Numbered from the stretch's first letter, positions 32,817 through 46,699 are shown. The stretch: DNA of 64,000 nucleotides from Entonaema liquescens (GCA_902805475.1 CADCSX010000023.1:3534001-3598000), one strand, 5' to 3'. The notes: generated from the letters alone by a model not told the origin. A program made the numbers and translations.

Positions 32817-34269
32817 GTTTAATTTACTATCCAAGCTGCTGCTAGACGAAGAATAGATTTGGGATGTAGCTCGAAGATCTATGTGGTTCTTCAGAGTTGG
32901 AGACAGAACTTTATATTCATGCTACCATGGCCAGCTAGCAAGCTTCCGGTAGCAGGGGATCCGATGTCCAGCAATGCGACACTACATACCTAGAACGATC
33001 CGAGTTCCGTCGATGGTTCTTCCACCATCTTCCAGCTCTGCTAGAAATTAGAACAGCCTGTTTTAGTGGAGCTTGAGCAAGGGTTCTTATTCTCCTAACC
33101 CGCCTCCGTACATAGTATAAGGGCCTTTTGCCAAGTTTAGATAGTTGCCTAACAAACATACGGTAGCAACCGGATTAGGCCCGTGCTCCACCTCGCCGAG
33201 AGGATTTGAGTTGAGATGACGAATGATTCGAGCTTTGGTTCAGCTCCCTGGTCTGGGGATGTGATAGCTTATTAGTGCAGCAAGGCTCATTTGCTGTACT
33301 AAACGAGGTTAGCTATACACTAGATGCACAATGTGGCTAAGTCAAGATTCCTCTAACCCAGGATCTAGTTGTATAAACTGACTAATCCGGATTGCCGATA
33401 CCCCTGAATGCGACCGGCCCGCTTCACTTCGGAATGGTGCTCGCGAAATCCCACCGAATATTATTAATCCTATACCGGATCGTACTGTACTATCGGGACC
33501 GAAATGCTTGACCGCCTTGGCTTATAGATCAATTTATATATATGATTTTATGATTAAATAATCATTATACAGCAAAGTAGCCTCGAGAAATGCGAAGCAA
33601 TTACCTAGTTTGCTAAAGCGTGAAAAGGGAGATATTTTAGTTGACCGTACGGAATAACTACTCTCCCGCTAGTATGGGTATGGGCTACCAAGATAAGAAA
33701 GAAATCTGTCGCGCCATGCACTTTAACCCGGTATATGGGGCGGCGATGACAAGAGACGGGTAGCTGACGTCCGAAGTAGTTGGTCATTTCGAACGTCTAG
33801 ATTTACATAGTATGTGTAAATATTATATTGACAGGGAACAATTCAGAGCGGAATGATCTTTCTGCGGTCGACGACAGGACTATGTGATGAATGATTGAGA
33901 TGAGGATGAAACAAGGTAGGAAGTGATATGTCGCCTACATATAGCATGTCGTATGAGCCGCATTGCATGTGACCTGAGTTACCGCCAGTACGCGTGTGCT
34001 AAACACGACTAGCCTGGAGTGGCGAGATACATATATGTGCATGCACGTGTAACATCCTTGGTTAATAACAGAAGTTGCCTGAGAATATTCACACATTGAC
34101 CCAAGTCCTCTTGCTTGGGATTAATTCGTGTAAGGTAACGGGGTATCACGAGCTGCTTTTTTTTGTGGTCCTAAATATGAAACAGAAGCATTAAGCCGAC
34201 GTGAAGTGTAAAGTCTCCAGCATCCGGTGTATAAATGGCGCTGCCCTAAAAGAACCTCACCAGGATATC
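32817..34269. other. Intergenic region between MAPEG gene and transcription factor
   Basis: No gene recognised. It contains the MAPEG promoter, a hairpin at 33272-33302 and the 3' end of the transcription factor gene. Confidence 0.6.
33272..33302. other. Near-perfect 12-bp hairpin
   Basis: Arms TTAGTGCAGCAA and TTGCTGTACTAA pair over 12 positions with a single G/T wobble and a 7-nt loop. It is gene-free and of unknown role. Confidence 0.6.
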
Positions 34270-36821
34270 TTATAACAAATCGTTAGGGGCGCTCCAATCG
34301 CCCCATAGATCATTCAAATCAGAACCGAGCATTTCAAAATTGAAATCGGGATTCGGCACATGGAGTGTGCTAGACTCCGAAGCTGAGGGTAGCAGCCATG
34401 GCATTGAGAGTGGTAGTCCATCCCGTTGTTGATATGGCGTGGTCGCCATCGGAATGGTAGGTGTCGTGTCCATTGGAAATGGGGTGATAGACTTGACTAG
34501 TTGTTAGAAACTAGCCCTTATGCGCTAGGAAAATGAGGCCATTACGTACCTTTGCTCGGTTGATTGGGTCTTGAGCTGCTTGTGAGGAAGTGGTAGGAGG
34601 TTGCGAGTGTTGGGAGGAATAAGGTGGGATTTGGAATGCGAGTAGCTTATAGTGTAGACTAATAAACCGTTCTGCAGCAGCCGCCTTAGCTGCGTCTGAT
34701 GTTTTGATACCCATGTGCGTCTCCAAAAGGCCATAAGCAGCGCACATTGACGAATATCCCCATGGATCGTTATTGCCGCACCTGAGTACACGGTCTTCTT
34801 TCATAATAATGCATCTTTCGATAAGTCGGATAGTCTCTTGTGCGTTATACAGTATCAGGCTTGAAGAGTCTATATCATCTCGTTAGTTTAGTAGGAAAAG
34901 AGAAGAAAAGAAAATTATACATACCTTTTGGCTGATGCAGTGTTACATTACAGAGGTTAATAACTGAGTTCATCGTGTCTTCACGAAGGAAATAAAGTGT
35001 CCTAATTCCCTTCTGGTAGAGTCGATCATGCATTAAGACGATATCTCGAGCCGCTGTGTAATAGATGAGCTCCGCCACCTGGTACTTTGAGTTGAACTTC
35101 CTGAGTTTTATATATGGCTGATGCAGTGGAATAAGATACTGCCTGAGCTGGAGGTGTAATAGCGTGTGTGCTAAAATTGGTTTTCGAGAGTTCCCCGAGC
35201 TCTTTTCGTTGTCCAAATCCCACGCCGGTAATCGATCGAGCTCGCTGGTAATCATATCACTATATTGAAGGACCTGCTCCCATTCAAGCTCTGCTGGTGG
35301 ACCGGTCAGTATTTTGTTAAGCTCAGTCCGAAGGGCAAGACTTTGGCGGCTCAAATGTAGGTAAGATGTAGACGTGTAATCGCTGGCTGGGCGAGAAGCA
35401 GGTAATTCTTGTGAATTCTCGTTGAAACTGTCGTCGTCTATGTTTTTAGGCGCGTCAGCATCGTTTTGAAGCGTACTCAAAAGCGTCGGGAGGCCTTGGT
35501 CAAATGATGACTGAACATCAAACTCGACTATGGTAGCCCATATTCTTCGTCGCATCTCCGCAATGTACGGGGAAACTTTCCCTACCACACGATCGGGATC
35601 TTGATGAAGTCCTACCATAAGACTATCGCGGATCATTGTGCCAGATGTAGTCCAAAATCGCTTCTTCTTGATGAGATTTACCCGCTTGGCGAGATAAAGA
35701 ATACATGCAATTTGATAGTGGACGAGTTGGCGATGTTTTTGACTTTGCTGCCGGTACCACTCATCACACGCCTTGACCCATTTCTCGGCCCTCTGTATCG
35801 AGCTGGACTTTATGCCTACAAACTTGTTGGATGCTTGCATATCCAGACAGCAAGATACAGAGATCATAGACAGCACGAGTGCGGTGAATGAGGCTGTGTT
35901 TGTCTTGGAAGGGTCCCAGAATGTCTTATATTCGGCTTCGAAGGTGGGCACGTGAATGATGCGATGAATCTGCTCGAACTGATCCAGATACACGGCGATG
36001 AGTGAATCCGTTTCTTCCCTGGAAGGGAGAAGCGACTCCAGACCGATATCAGGCTCTGCAAACTTCTTTTCCCGATCCAGTTTTCGCTTTCTACGATCTT
36101 TCCTTTGGATATTGAGAGGTTTGAGCCACTCCTCAGCTGTCTCTTTCATAAAATGGAATATACCAGTTAGTTCCTGTAGAGAAGACCACGCATTGTGCGG
36201 GCCAAAATATTTGGTTTTAAAGTCATGCCCTCGTAGGTTTGCGTATTCAAACACCTCGATATTTTGTGGGGTACATGTGGGATTTGAGGGCGCAGATTGG
36301 CCATCCTTGGAAGAGTCCTTCAAGGTCGACGGCGAGGCCACCATAATACTACCATCAACTGATTGTTGCTTGGATAAGGCGCTCCTTAATTGCGCAACTT
36401 CGAGCTCAAGCCGCCGGATCCTCTCGTGGTCGCGGGCGGCATCTCTGAGTACTGATGGCTCAACCTCGCGACGCACCGGCGGGGGATTTGCCGAATGGCG
36501 ACGAGTATCAGAGCTAAACGATACGGGAGGAAGAGTAGGCGTAAAAGAGGCCTTCTCCCCTGCGGATGCTGATACCAACCCAGGTCTCGACTCATAGGTA
36601 CACCTATCGGGTGTCCCGGATTTGATGCAACGATCACAAGGGAGCTCCCTTGAACATGAAAGTTTTCGGCGACGGCACTCAAGACATGAAAGTCTCACCC
36701 TTTGGCGCTTCCGGGCAGGACCTTGCTGGTGCTCGTCTTGCTCATGGTCCTGTTCATTTTCATGGTCATGCTCATCATCTTCGGATGGCTGAGGCGCGTT
36801 ACTGGCTTGAGCGTCGGCCAT
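34270..36821 (-). CDS. Zn2Cys6 fungal transcription factor, three exons
   Basis: Exons on the - strand are 36821-34925, 34869-34550 and 34491-34270, giving 812 residues. It is a nuclear DNA-binding regulator whose targets are unknown. The N-terminus is acidic and His-rich, then ARKRQRVR precedes the binuclear zinc cluster: C46-x2-C49-x6-C56-x5-C62-x2-C65-x8-C74. A coiled coil for dimerisation follows at about 131-152 (ERIRRLELEVAQLRSAL). The middle homology region spans roughly 270-500 and includes RDSLMVGLHQDP at 398-409 and RRRIWATIVEFDVQSSFDQG from 424. Exon 2 adds DSSSLILYNAQETIRLIERC; exon 3 is an acidic C-terminal tail ending in NDLWGDWSAPNDLL. Introns are 55 and 58 nt, both with CTAAC branch sites. 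The ATG lies about 830 bp from the edge of the AT-rich block, so heterochromatic influence on expression is possible. Confidence 0.92.
34492..34549 (-). other. Transcription factor intron 2
   Basis: 58 nt on the - strand, GTACGT donor, CTAAC branch site, phase 0 if the TCAAG acceptor is used. The nearer CTAG acceptor would break the frame. Confidence 0.75.
34870..34924 (-). other. Transcription factor intron 1
   Basis: 55 nt on the - strand, GTATGT donor, ACTAAC branch site, ATAG acceptor, phase 1, joining LHQPK to DSSSLILYN. Confidence 0.85.
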
Positions 36822-37655
36822 TGTCCTAGTGGTGAATTCACGGTAATGTGGTATGGTGCGAAAGTTGGCCAGACCTCCGGTCAGGTCAAACCTGCCAGAT
36901 TGATAAGATTAACTGAGAATAGATTAAATTTCTTTCTTTTTGTTACATACCTAGACATTAGAAACGGTAAAACAAACACGTCCGTGAACTAAAAGTAGCT
37001 CGGACTTCCGAGGTTGGATTCGGATATCGGATTTAAGTGTTTTAGGCGTGAAGACGCGGCAATACTAAGCCCATACTTTAAGGTGCGTTTAAAGACTTGG
37101 CAGCTTAATTCAAATTTTACAAGTATCGAAACCTATTGTGCTAGGTTAAAGAGCCCGGGTTGTTGTATGCTCTCTCAAAATAAACAATACACACTGGTTA
37201 AGATAAGTAACTTGAGGAAAGCTGAAAGAGTACCAATAACAAATCCCGATAAAGGGAGCCTTCCGTAGATAAGTCTATGTGTGATCACGTGACTAACGCT
37301 TAGATAACATGTCCTGAGGTTGCGTTTCGCAACATCCAACATTCGTAATCAGAGCCTAAAAAATAATGCCCCCTCTGCCTTAAACCCGGTGTAAGTTGTT
37401 TGCACCAACATCAATCCTTTTTCTATACCCATGCTGCATATAGCGAAGTCCGTCTGCGGAGCTTTATGGGGAATTGCATTTAATTAAAGCGTACGCCCCG
37501 ACATCTTCTCTCCGATAGTTGGCCACTTGGGTCATATATGAAGATGATTATTTATGTGACAAAAACAAGTGACTACCAAATGAATTTCAGCGTTTTGGAA
37601 ATATTAGTGCTATTTATACAAGTTCGACGTAACATTTTTAAAAAGGTGTTGCGTA
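36822..37655. other. Transcription factor promoter and euchromatin edge
   Basis: It is non-coding at normal base composition. It includes the upstream region of the regulator and runs to the point where G and C almost vanish. Confidence 0.6.
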
Positions 37656-37829
37656 TTAATTAAAAAAACAAGCAAAATTCGGGATTTAATTAAAATTTAC
37701 TTTATATATATAATTTTATTAAAAACTTTATATAATTTAAATATATTTTTTTTAATATATATATTTTTTTTATAATAATATTTTATAATTTATATAATTA
37801 TATAATTATATTATATTTTTATTATAATA

Positions 37830-38180
37830 TATATTTACGTATTAATTTATTACAATTTTTTATATTTTATTAATTTATTATAATTATTTATATTTTAATA
37901 TTTATTTACGTATTAATTTTTTATATTTTAATACGTATTTACATATTAATTTATTATAATTTATTATAATTATTTATATTTTAATATTTTTTTACGTATT
38001 AATTTTTTATATTTTAATGTATATTTACGTATTAACTTATTATAATTTTTTATATTTTATTAATTTATTATAATTATTTATATTTTAATATTTATTTATA
38101 TATTAATTTTTTATATTTTAATATATATTTACGTATTAATTTATTATAATTATTTATATTTTAATATTTATTTATTTATT
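37830..38180. repeat. Irregular AT-rich tandem repeat
   Basis: The phrase TTACGTATTAATTT recurs near 37,835, 37,916, 37,992, 38,025 and 38,129, with degenerate forms near 37,939 and 38,095. It alternates with TTATTATAATTATTTATATT. Spacing varies from about 23 to 80 bp, so units are compound. Confidence 0.65.
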
Positions 38181-38369
38181 TATATATTTAATTTAATTTA
38201 CTTTTATATTATATAATTTATTAAAAAATATTTTTATATATTTAAATTTTTATTTTTTTATTATATATTTAAATATATTTGGTAAATATATAAAAAATTA
38301 ATAATTAATAATTAATTTTTAAAAAAATTTTAATTATAATAATACGGTTATAAAAAACTTCGATTGTAA

Positions 38370-38586
38370 GTTAAAAATTTTAAATAAATTTTAATTACGA
38401 GTTAAAAATTTTAAATAAATTTTAATTACGAATTAAAAACTTTAAATAAACTTTAATTATAAATTAAAAGTTTTAAATAAATTTTAATTATAATATAAAA
38501 ACTTTAAATAAATTTTAATTATAAGTTAAAAGTTTTAAATAAATTTTAATTATAAATTAAAAATTTTAAATAAATTTTAATTATAG
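38370..38586. repeat. Minisatellite, 31 bp x 7
   Basis: The unit begins GTTAAAAATTTTAAATAAAT and ends AATTACGA. Seven head-to-tail units differ mainly by C/T and G/A changes, as expected if the array was itself mutated by RIP. Confidence 0.88.
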
Positions 38587-41500
38587 TTTTAAAGTTATGT
38601 AATATATAATAATTAATTATATATATATTTTAAAAAAAAATTTTTAATTATTTTAAAAATTTTTTTTTTTTAATTTTTTTTAAATTCTTTTTTTAATATT
38701 TCTTTAAAAATAAAATCATTAATATTTTTATTTATTAAAATCCTTAAAATAATTTAAATATTATTATATATTAATGTAATTAAATTAATTTTATTAAAAT
38801 TAAAAATTTTTAAATTTATTTATTATTTAAAATAAAATGTTTTAATATATTAATAAGTATAAATGATTATTTTTTAATAATATTTTTTAATAATTTTATT
38901 AATTAAAAATTAATTAAGTTTATAAAATGGTAAATAAATAAAGATATTTTTTAAAAGTTTTTATTATTAATTATTAAATTTTACTTTATTTATTAAATTT
39001 AATTTATTTAAATTAATTTTTAACTTTTTAATAAATTCATTAAGTTTTATAATATATACTTTTATAACGCCATTTTTATAAAAATAAAAATCTTTTCGTA
39101 ATTTACGTTAAAAATAATAATAAAATTATAATATATTATTATAATTTAAAAAAAATTTATAATAATTATATATTTTAAAATTTATAAATATTTTAAATAT
39201 TATTTAAATATTAATAAATTATTTACGTAATATAACACTTTTTTATTATTATATTTTCTTTTTTTTTTTAATAATTTAACGTTAATAATTACGTTACTTT
39301 ATATCATTAATAATAAAATAAAATTAACCATTTTTTATTATAAATAATTTAACATAATTTAAAACATATTTTCTTAATTAATATTACTATTATTTAATAA
39401 TTATTATATATAAATTATATAATTTTTTTGTAATTATAAATTTATTTATAATTATTATATATATAACTTTCTTAAATTTTTAATAAATATGTATTATAAT
39501 AAAAAATATTAATATTTAATTAATTTTTAAAATTTTTAAATAAAAGTAAATAAATTTAAAAAACTTATTAATAATTTATAAATTTATTATTAATATATAT
39601 ATAATTATTTAATTGATTTTTTTATATAAAAGTAAAATTATTAAACTTTTATTTTTTTAATTAAAAATAAATATTATATAATTAAATCTATTATAATATA
39701 AAATAATTATAAGAATTAATAATAATAAATTTTAAAAATAATTTAATATTATTTATAATTTATAAAAATATATTTTATATTTATGTTAAATATTTTTAAT
39801 ATTATCGCACGTAAATATATAATTATAAATAAAATGGTATTTAATTAAAAAATTAATTTTAATATAATTATATACATTAATTTTAATAATTTAAATAAAC
39901 TATTATTAATATTTTAATTTTAATATATTAAAAAACTTAAAATTAAATAATTAAAATTTATACATAAAATAAAATAATAAAAAAATATAATAATTTTTAA
40001 TTTAATAATTTATTTATAAAATTAAATTGTTAAATAATTATTATAATTATTTAATATTAAAAGATGTTTTTTATTAAAGTTTTTTAATATTATATATTAA
40101 TTAAAATATTTAAATTAATTTAAGTTAATTATATTATTAATTTAACCATTTTCATTAATAATTAATATTATATTATTAATTAATTTATTAAATATTTAAT
40201 TTTTTAATATTTAATAATTAAATAAAATTAAAAATAAAGTTATTATTATTTTTATAATAAAATAAATTTTAATTATTATAGTAAATATTTTAAAATTGGG
40301 ATTAATTAAATAAAGTTTTAAAAAATTATTTTAAATTTATAATTATATTTTGTTTATATTATATATATATTAAAATTTAATATAATAATTTTATTATATC
40401 CGGTATAATTTATTAAATTAACAAGTAATAATAGTAATATTATAAATTAATTTACGAGTAATTAATATTAGTTAATTTTAAATTTGCTTAAAAATATAAT
40501 AATTTTATTTTAAAAACCGGGTTATTTATTATTATTAAATGTGTTTAAAATAAAAATGTATATTATAATTAAATGAAATAATTTAATTAATAATATGTTA
40601 AATAATATTTATATTAATATAATAATTAATTTTAATTAATTGGTAAAATTATATATAAAAAACCATTTTTTAAAAATTGGTAAAAATAATATTATTGTTA
40701 TTATTTTTGTTATAAAAGTAAAACTCATTATATTAGTTTAAAATATATTTATATAATATGTTAAAATATTTAATAACGTTTTTAATTAATTTAAATTGTT
40801 AATTAAATTTTAATTTCAATGAAATTATTAAAAACCATAGTAAATAAAGTAAAAATAATAAGTAAAAAAATAAAAATAATATTAATTAAAATTAAAATAA
40901 AAATATTAATTATTATTTTAAATATTATAATAATTTTAAAATTATTTATATTATTAATATATAAAAAATATTAATAAAATATATAATTTATAAATAAATA
41001 ATAATTATTAATATTAAATATAAATAAAAAAAAATAATTAAAGTTTTAATATTAAATGTTATAATTTATATAATTTTTTAAAATTTTTATGATTTTATTT
41101 TAATTATTATATATGTATATTTTATTAATATCGATAATTAAATTTATTATACGAATTATATAAATTGTTTTAAATATTTTAAATAAAATAATATTAATAA
41201 AATAAAAAAAAATAATTTAAAATAATAATATTTAATAAAAATAAAAAAAGTAAAATATTAAAGAAATATATTTTATATTAATAATTATAAAATTAAAATT
41301 TAAGATTTTATTATTATTTAAATAAATTTATAAAATTAATTTTTAATTAAATTATATTAAATAAATATTATTAATAAAGTTTAAAATATAATAAATTTTA
41401 TAAAAATTATTAAAAATAAAATATAAACGCATTTTATTAAAAAAATTATTTATTTTATTTTATTTTAATTTTATATTTTTTTACTTTTATTTCTTATATT

Positions 41501-42016
41501 TTTTAAAATTTCTATTTTTATAATTTTTTTATTAAATATAATAATATATTTTTTAAATATAATAATATTTTTATTATAATTTAAATTAAAATATTTAATT
41601 AATATAAAAAAATATTTTTTAAAATTATTAAATTTTTATATTTTAAAATTTTTCTTAATATTTAATAATTATATATTGATTTTTTATTATATAATATTTT
41701 ATATTATTAAATATAAATTTAAAAAATCTTTAAATAAAAATAAAGTAAATTTTTTAATATATTAAATATAATAAATAAAGTTTTTAATTAATATATTAAT
41801 AATTTTAATTTTTTTATACGTAATTTTTATAAATTTTTATATTATAAAAATCAAAATATACATTAATTAATAAACGTAAAAAAAAATTATATTTTATAAT
41901 GGAAAAATTAATTAAATTATATTTAAAGTAATTTAATTATTAATAAAAGTTTAATTTTTATTTATTAATTAAAAATTTAAATTTCTTTTATTTTTTATAA
42001 TTAAATATAAAATAAA

Positions 42017-42021
42017 GTAAA
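42017..42021 (+). other. Target-site duplication, outer element, left
   Basis: GTAAA directly abuts the outer 5' LTR. It matches ATAAA at 57051-57055 apart from one G-to-A change. Confidence 0.7.
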
Positions 42022-42389
42022 TGTTATAAATTATGAGGTAATTAACTTAATTAAAAAGTTAAGCGTAAAACGCACAGGTTAAATAAAAAATATAATTTAA
42101 TAAATCATATGCTTTAGTACGTGATACTTTTTTACGTTTTCTTACTTTATAAAAAACCATAAAGTAAAGTTTTTTTATTTTTTATAAAATTATAAAATAA
42201 AATTTTTTTATTTTTTAAAAAGTTATAAAACATATATTAACGATTTTAATATATAAATAATTTTATAAATTTTAAAATAAAATCGTTAATAGTTAATTTA
42301 AATTATTTTAAAAAACTTTTAATTTAATAATTATTTAAATTATTATATTATTATTATTATTTTTAAATTAAAATTTTAATCCCGTAATA
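42022..42389 (+). repeat. Outer element 5' LTR (368 bp)
   Basis: It starts TGTTATAAATTATGAGG and ends CCCGTAATA, the RIP-altered form of the GTCACA/GTGACA end seen in the 3' LTRs. It is collinear with the other three LTRs. Confidence 0.88.
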
Positions 42390-42899
42390 TTTTAACTATT
42401 TTTTAGTTAACGCTTAAAAATTTAATTTAAATATAAAGAATATTTTAATATAAATAATTGTTTTAAAAATCTTTTTTTTTTCGAAAGCGAAAATGATTTA
42501 GAAAAAAACAAATAATTAAATTTATTAAAATCTTTAAAAAGAAAAATAATAAAATTTTTTAAAGGAAAAATAAATTTTTTAATTAACAAATTAATTATAT
42601 TTATTATTAATGACAATAATATAGTTTTTAATTTTAATTTAAATTTTTGTTCAATTTTTAACCTAATAATAATAATTAACAATTTATAAAACATTATTTA
42701 AAAATTATAAATTTAATTTAAGAAATTAAAAAATTTACTTATACCCGTTTTAATAATAAAAAAATATAAATTAACGTTTTTAAAAACTTATAATAAAATA
42801 ATCGATTTTGAAAAGTTTTTAATATAAAATATAATGTATTTTAAATTTTATCATGATTTTTTAATAACTTTAAAGAATTAAATTGTTATTATTAAAGGA

Positions 42900-43330
42900 T
42901 GGTTTATCGGAAATACATTAAAATGGTTTAAATTTTTATTTTAAAAATAGCTTAAAAAAGAAAAAAAAAAGTAAAATCCAAAAATTAAAAAAATATTTAT
43001 TTTATTTAATAAATTTAAAAGTTAATTTAAAAAAATATTTAAAAATTTAAATTAAAAATAAATAATTAAATAACGTTTTTTTAATTTACAATAAACAAAA
43101 TTTATTTTATAATATATGATAAAATTTAAACGATTTTTTTTTAAACCACAATAAATTAAAAAAAAGTATTTGGAATTTATTATTAAAGATTTAAAAAAAA
43201 AGTTTAAAATAAAATTTACTTAAAAAATAAACTTAATTTTTTTAACAAATATTACAAATTGGTTATTAAGATCAATAATTAATAATATTAATATAAATAA
43301 TTAAAAAAAAAAAAAAAAAATAATAAAATA
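42900..43330 (+). pseudogene. Gag-like region of the outer element
   Basis: The degraded frames have the charged helical pattern of fungal Ty3 Gag, including KKYLKI-type Lys-rich stretches and a late NWLLRSIINNINI segment in the place of the usual conserved C-terminal capsid block. No zinc knuckle can be read. The assignment rests on position after the 5' LTR and on pattern, and it is weaker than those of RT, RNase H and integrase. Confidence 0.45.
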
Positions 43331-45830
43331 TTATTTAAAAAAAAAAAAAAAAAAAAATAACCAATTTTTTAATATTTTATATAAGATTTATTTAAGATTT
43401 ATAAATATTAATTAAGTTAAAAATAGAAAAAAAGATATTTTTTAAGTAAAATATTTTAATTACGAAAAAAAAAAATATTATAAAAGTTAATATTAAAATT
43501 TAAAAAATAAAAAAAGTTTTTAAATTAATTTAAAAAAATGTAAAATGGGAAAAAATTAAAATTGGAATAATACGATAAAAATATAATAAAATTTTATATG
43601 AAGATTTATATTAAAATGTATATTATAATAATTTTTATTTGGTTTATAGATTAAAAAAAAATAATATATTTTAGTATTTTTAAAAATTAATAAAACGAAA
43701 ATAAAACAATAAGTAAAAATATTATTATTATTAAAATCGACATTAATTTTAAGATTTTTACGTTTGTTAATATTATATGAATATTTAAATAAATTAAAAA
43801 ATTATTAAAAATAATTATTAATGTTATGATAATAATTTATATAATTTATATTATCTTTTATATAATTTAAACTTGGAAAATTACCATTTTGCCACGGAAG
43901 TATTTACCTTTTTAACCTTAACTTAAGGGTTTTATATGACGAATTTAAAAAAAAAAAAATATGAGATTTTATTAGAAAAAGTTACCGAATTAATAGAATT
44001 ATTTAATTAATTTAATTTTATGGTTAATGATGAAATTTTAAAGATTTAATTAATTAAATAAAAAAATTATAATAAAAAATTATATAAAACTTTTTAAATT
44101 AAAAAGCAGAAAATAATAAACGTAACTTATAAAAAAATATAAAAAACTTATAAAATAATTTAAAAAAAATATTTTTATAAAAAAAACTATTATTTACTTT
44201 TTATTATATTTATAAATAAATAAATTAAAACTTTAGTAAATAAAATAAAATAATAATAATATTAAATAAAAATTAAAAAATTATAAAATTTTTAATATTT
44301 TAATTTTTAAAAAAAAAAATATTTTAAATTATAAATTAAATATTAAAACGAAAATGGTATGTTAATTAAACCATTTGTAATTTGGATAATGGTTTATTAA
44401 AAAATGTTAATTCGAAAAATTATATTAAAAAAATTATTTTAATAAAAAATAAATACAAAAAAAATAAATTATAAAACTTAAATTAAAAAAAAATTAAATA
44501 AAAAAAAAATAATAATAATATTAAGAAAAGTTATTAAATTTTTTATATAAGTACTTATTAATATATTTTTATTAAATAAAAATATTTAATATTAATATTA
44601 TAAAAATTATTATTTAATATTTTAAATATTTTACTATTAATATTTATATTTAATTTATATAATTGAAAAATTAAAATATTAATTTTTCCTTGTTAAAATG
44701 TTAGTAATATATTTATAAAAAAAAATTAAAAAAGTTAAAATTAAATTATTTTCTTTTTATATTATATTATTTAAATATTTAAAAAAACCTTATAAATATA
44801 TTTAAAACTTAACAAATTAACGTAATTGTTTAAAAAATCGATATAAAATATATTATATATAAAAAATCAAAAACTTAACTTAATTAATAAAAAAAATTTA
44901 AAAAAATTTTATAATAACTTAAAAAAAATTAAAAACGTTAGTTAAATAATAGAAATAATTAAATAAAGTCTTAATTATTATAATTAATTATTCCCATTAA
45001 TAAGAAAATCTTAATTCCATTTAAATTATAAAAATAAATAAACAAAACTTTTATATATAATTTAAATGGAAAAATTAAGAAATTAAAACTTTAATAAATT
45101 TAAAAACTTAAAATAATTATATATCATTACGATAAATGAATTAATATAATATATTATATAAAATAAAAGATAAATTATACTTTATAAAAATAGTAAATAA
45201 ATAAATATTAAATTATAATAATGGATAAATATGATAAAAAATTGTAAAATTTAAAATTTATATTAACGATTAATTAAATTTAATCTTTTTTAATATTATA
45301 AATGTAAATAAAAGAATCATTTTAAATTTACTTTAATTTATTATTAGTAATTTAATAATTAATTAAAAAACATAAGAAATTATTTAAAATAAATTTAAAA
45401 TAAAAAAGTTTTTATAAATTAAAAGAAAATTAATATATATGATTTTAAAGAAATTTTAATTTAAATATATTTAGTTAAGAAAGAAATTAAAGAAAATAAA
45501 TTAGAAAAAGTTCCGAAAAAATTTAAAAAAGAATTTTTTATAATTTTTTAAAAAGAAAAGTTTATAAATAACGGATTTTTTAAATATATAATTTATAATT
45601 ATAGAATTTTATTAAAGAAAAGGTATTTATTATATTTAAAATTAATTTATTAATTAAGAAAAAAATAACATTAAGTTTTACGGAAATGGTTAAATAAAAA
45701 TTTAACTTAAAGATTTATTAAAAAATTAGAATTATTAGTTAAATATTTAATAATAATAATATTAAAGTTAAAAATTAATGGTATTTAAAAAAGAAACGAA
45801 AATGGAAAATTAATATTTAAAATAATTAAT

Positions 45831-46260
45831 GATTATTGTTTTTTTAATAATATCATTATTAAAAATGGGTATTTTTTTATTTTATTTAAAATTATGAAAA
45901 AATATGTTAATAACGTTTAATGGTTTATAATATTTAATATAGTGGATGGATATTATGGTATTTATATAATTAAAGGAAAAAAATAAAAAATTACGTTTAG
46001 AATTTTTTATAATTATTATAAATATTTAATAATGTTTTAAAAATTAATTAATATTTTTGTATTTTTTTAATATATGATAATGGTAATTTTATAAGAATAT
46101 ATTAATAATTTTATATTTATTTATATTGATAATATTTTAATTTACTTTCGGATTTACGAAGAATATATTAAATATAAATGTAAAATATTAAAAATATTAC
46201 GGAAATATAAAATTATAATAAAGTTAAAAAAATATTAATGGAAAATTTAAAAAATCGAAT
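45831..46260 (+). pseudogene. Reverse transcriptase region of the outer element
   Basis: One frame reads DYCFFNNIIIKNGY at 45831, then FNIVDGYYGIYIIKG, and 99 codons from the start FIYIDNILIYF at about 46119. This is the Ty3 RT palm with the YIDD active site altered to YIDN. The inner copy has the same 297-bp spacing (51290 to 51587). In-frame TAA codons interrupt the outer copy at least twice. It is inactive. Confidence 0.85.
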
Positions 46261-46699
46261 ATTTAAGATTTATTATAATTTTAAAAAAGATTTATATTTA
46301 AAAAAAAAATTAATTTAAATATAATAATAAAAAATCCTTATTTTAATTAAAAAAATTTAATTATTCCACGGTTTTATAAATTTTACTCGAAGTTTTATTA
46401 AGGATTTTAAGAGAATTACGCGTTTTATAATAAATATTATTAAAAAAAAAAATTAGTTTTTTAAATGGATAAACGAAGTAGATGAGTTTTTTAAAAAATT
46501 AAAAAAAATATTAATTAAAATTTTAATTTATTGATTATTAAATTTAAAAAAAAGAAAAAAGATACATGTTAATATATTTAATTATATTATAAGAATAATT
46601 TTAAAGTAATTTAAAAAAAATAATATTTTAATTAAAATTTTAAAACAATTAAAAAATAATAATAAATGGCATTTAATAATATATTATTTTTAGTTTTTT

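Larger units (their letters stand above)
37656..42016. other. AT-rich DNA left of the chromovirus, not resolved
   Basis: It contains an irregular TTACGTATTAATTT-type tandem region (37,830-38,180) and a 31-bp minisatellite. The rest is too eroded for me to identify. Confidence 0.6.

Noticed and set aside
1..37650. Secondary-metabolite gene cluster around the Zn2Cys6 factor
   Set aside because: No polyketide synthase, peptide synthetase, terpene cyclase or P450 is present. A MAPEG protein and a regulator alone do not make a cluster.
42422..42694. 90-codon - strand frame just inside the outer 5' LTR
   Set aside because: Composition is Leu/Ile/Lys/Phe only and it lies antisense in the RIP-mutated leader of the element.
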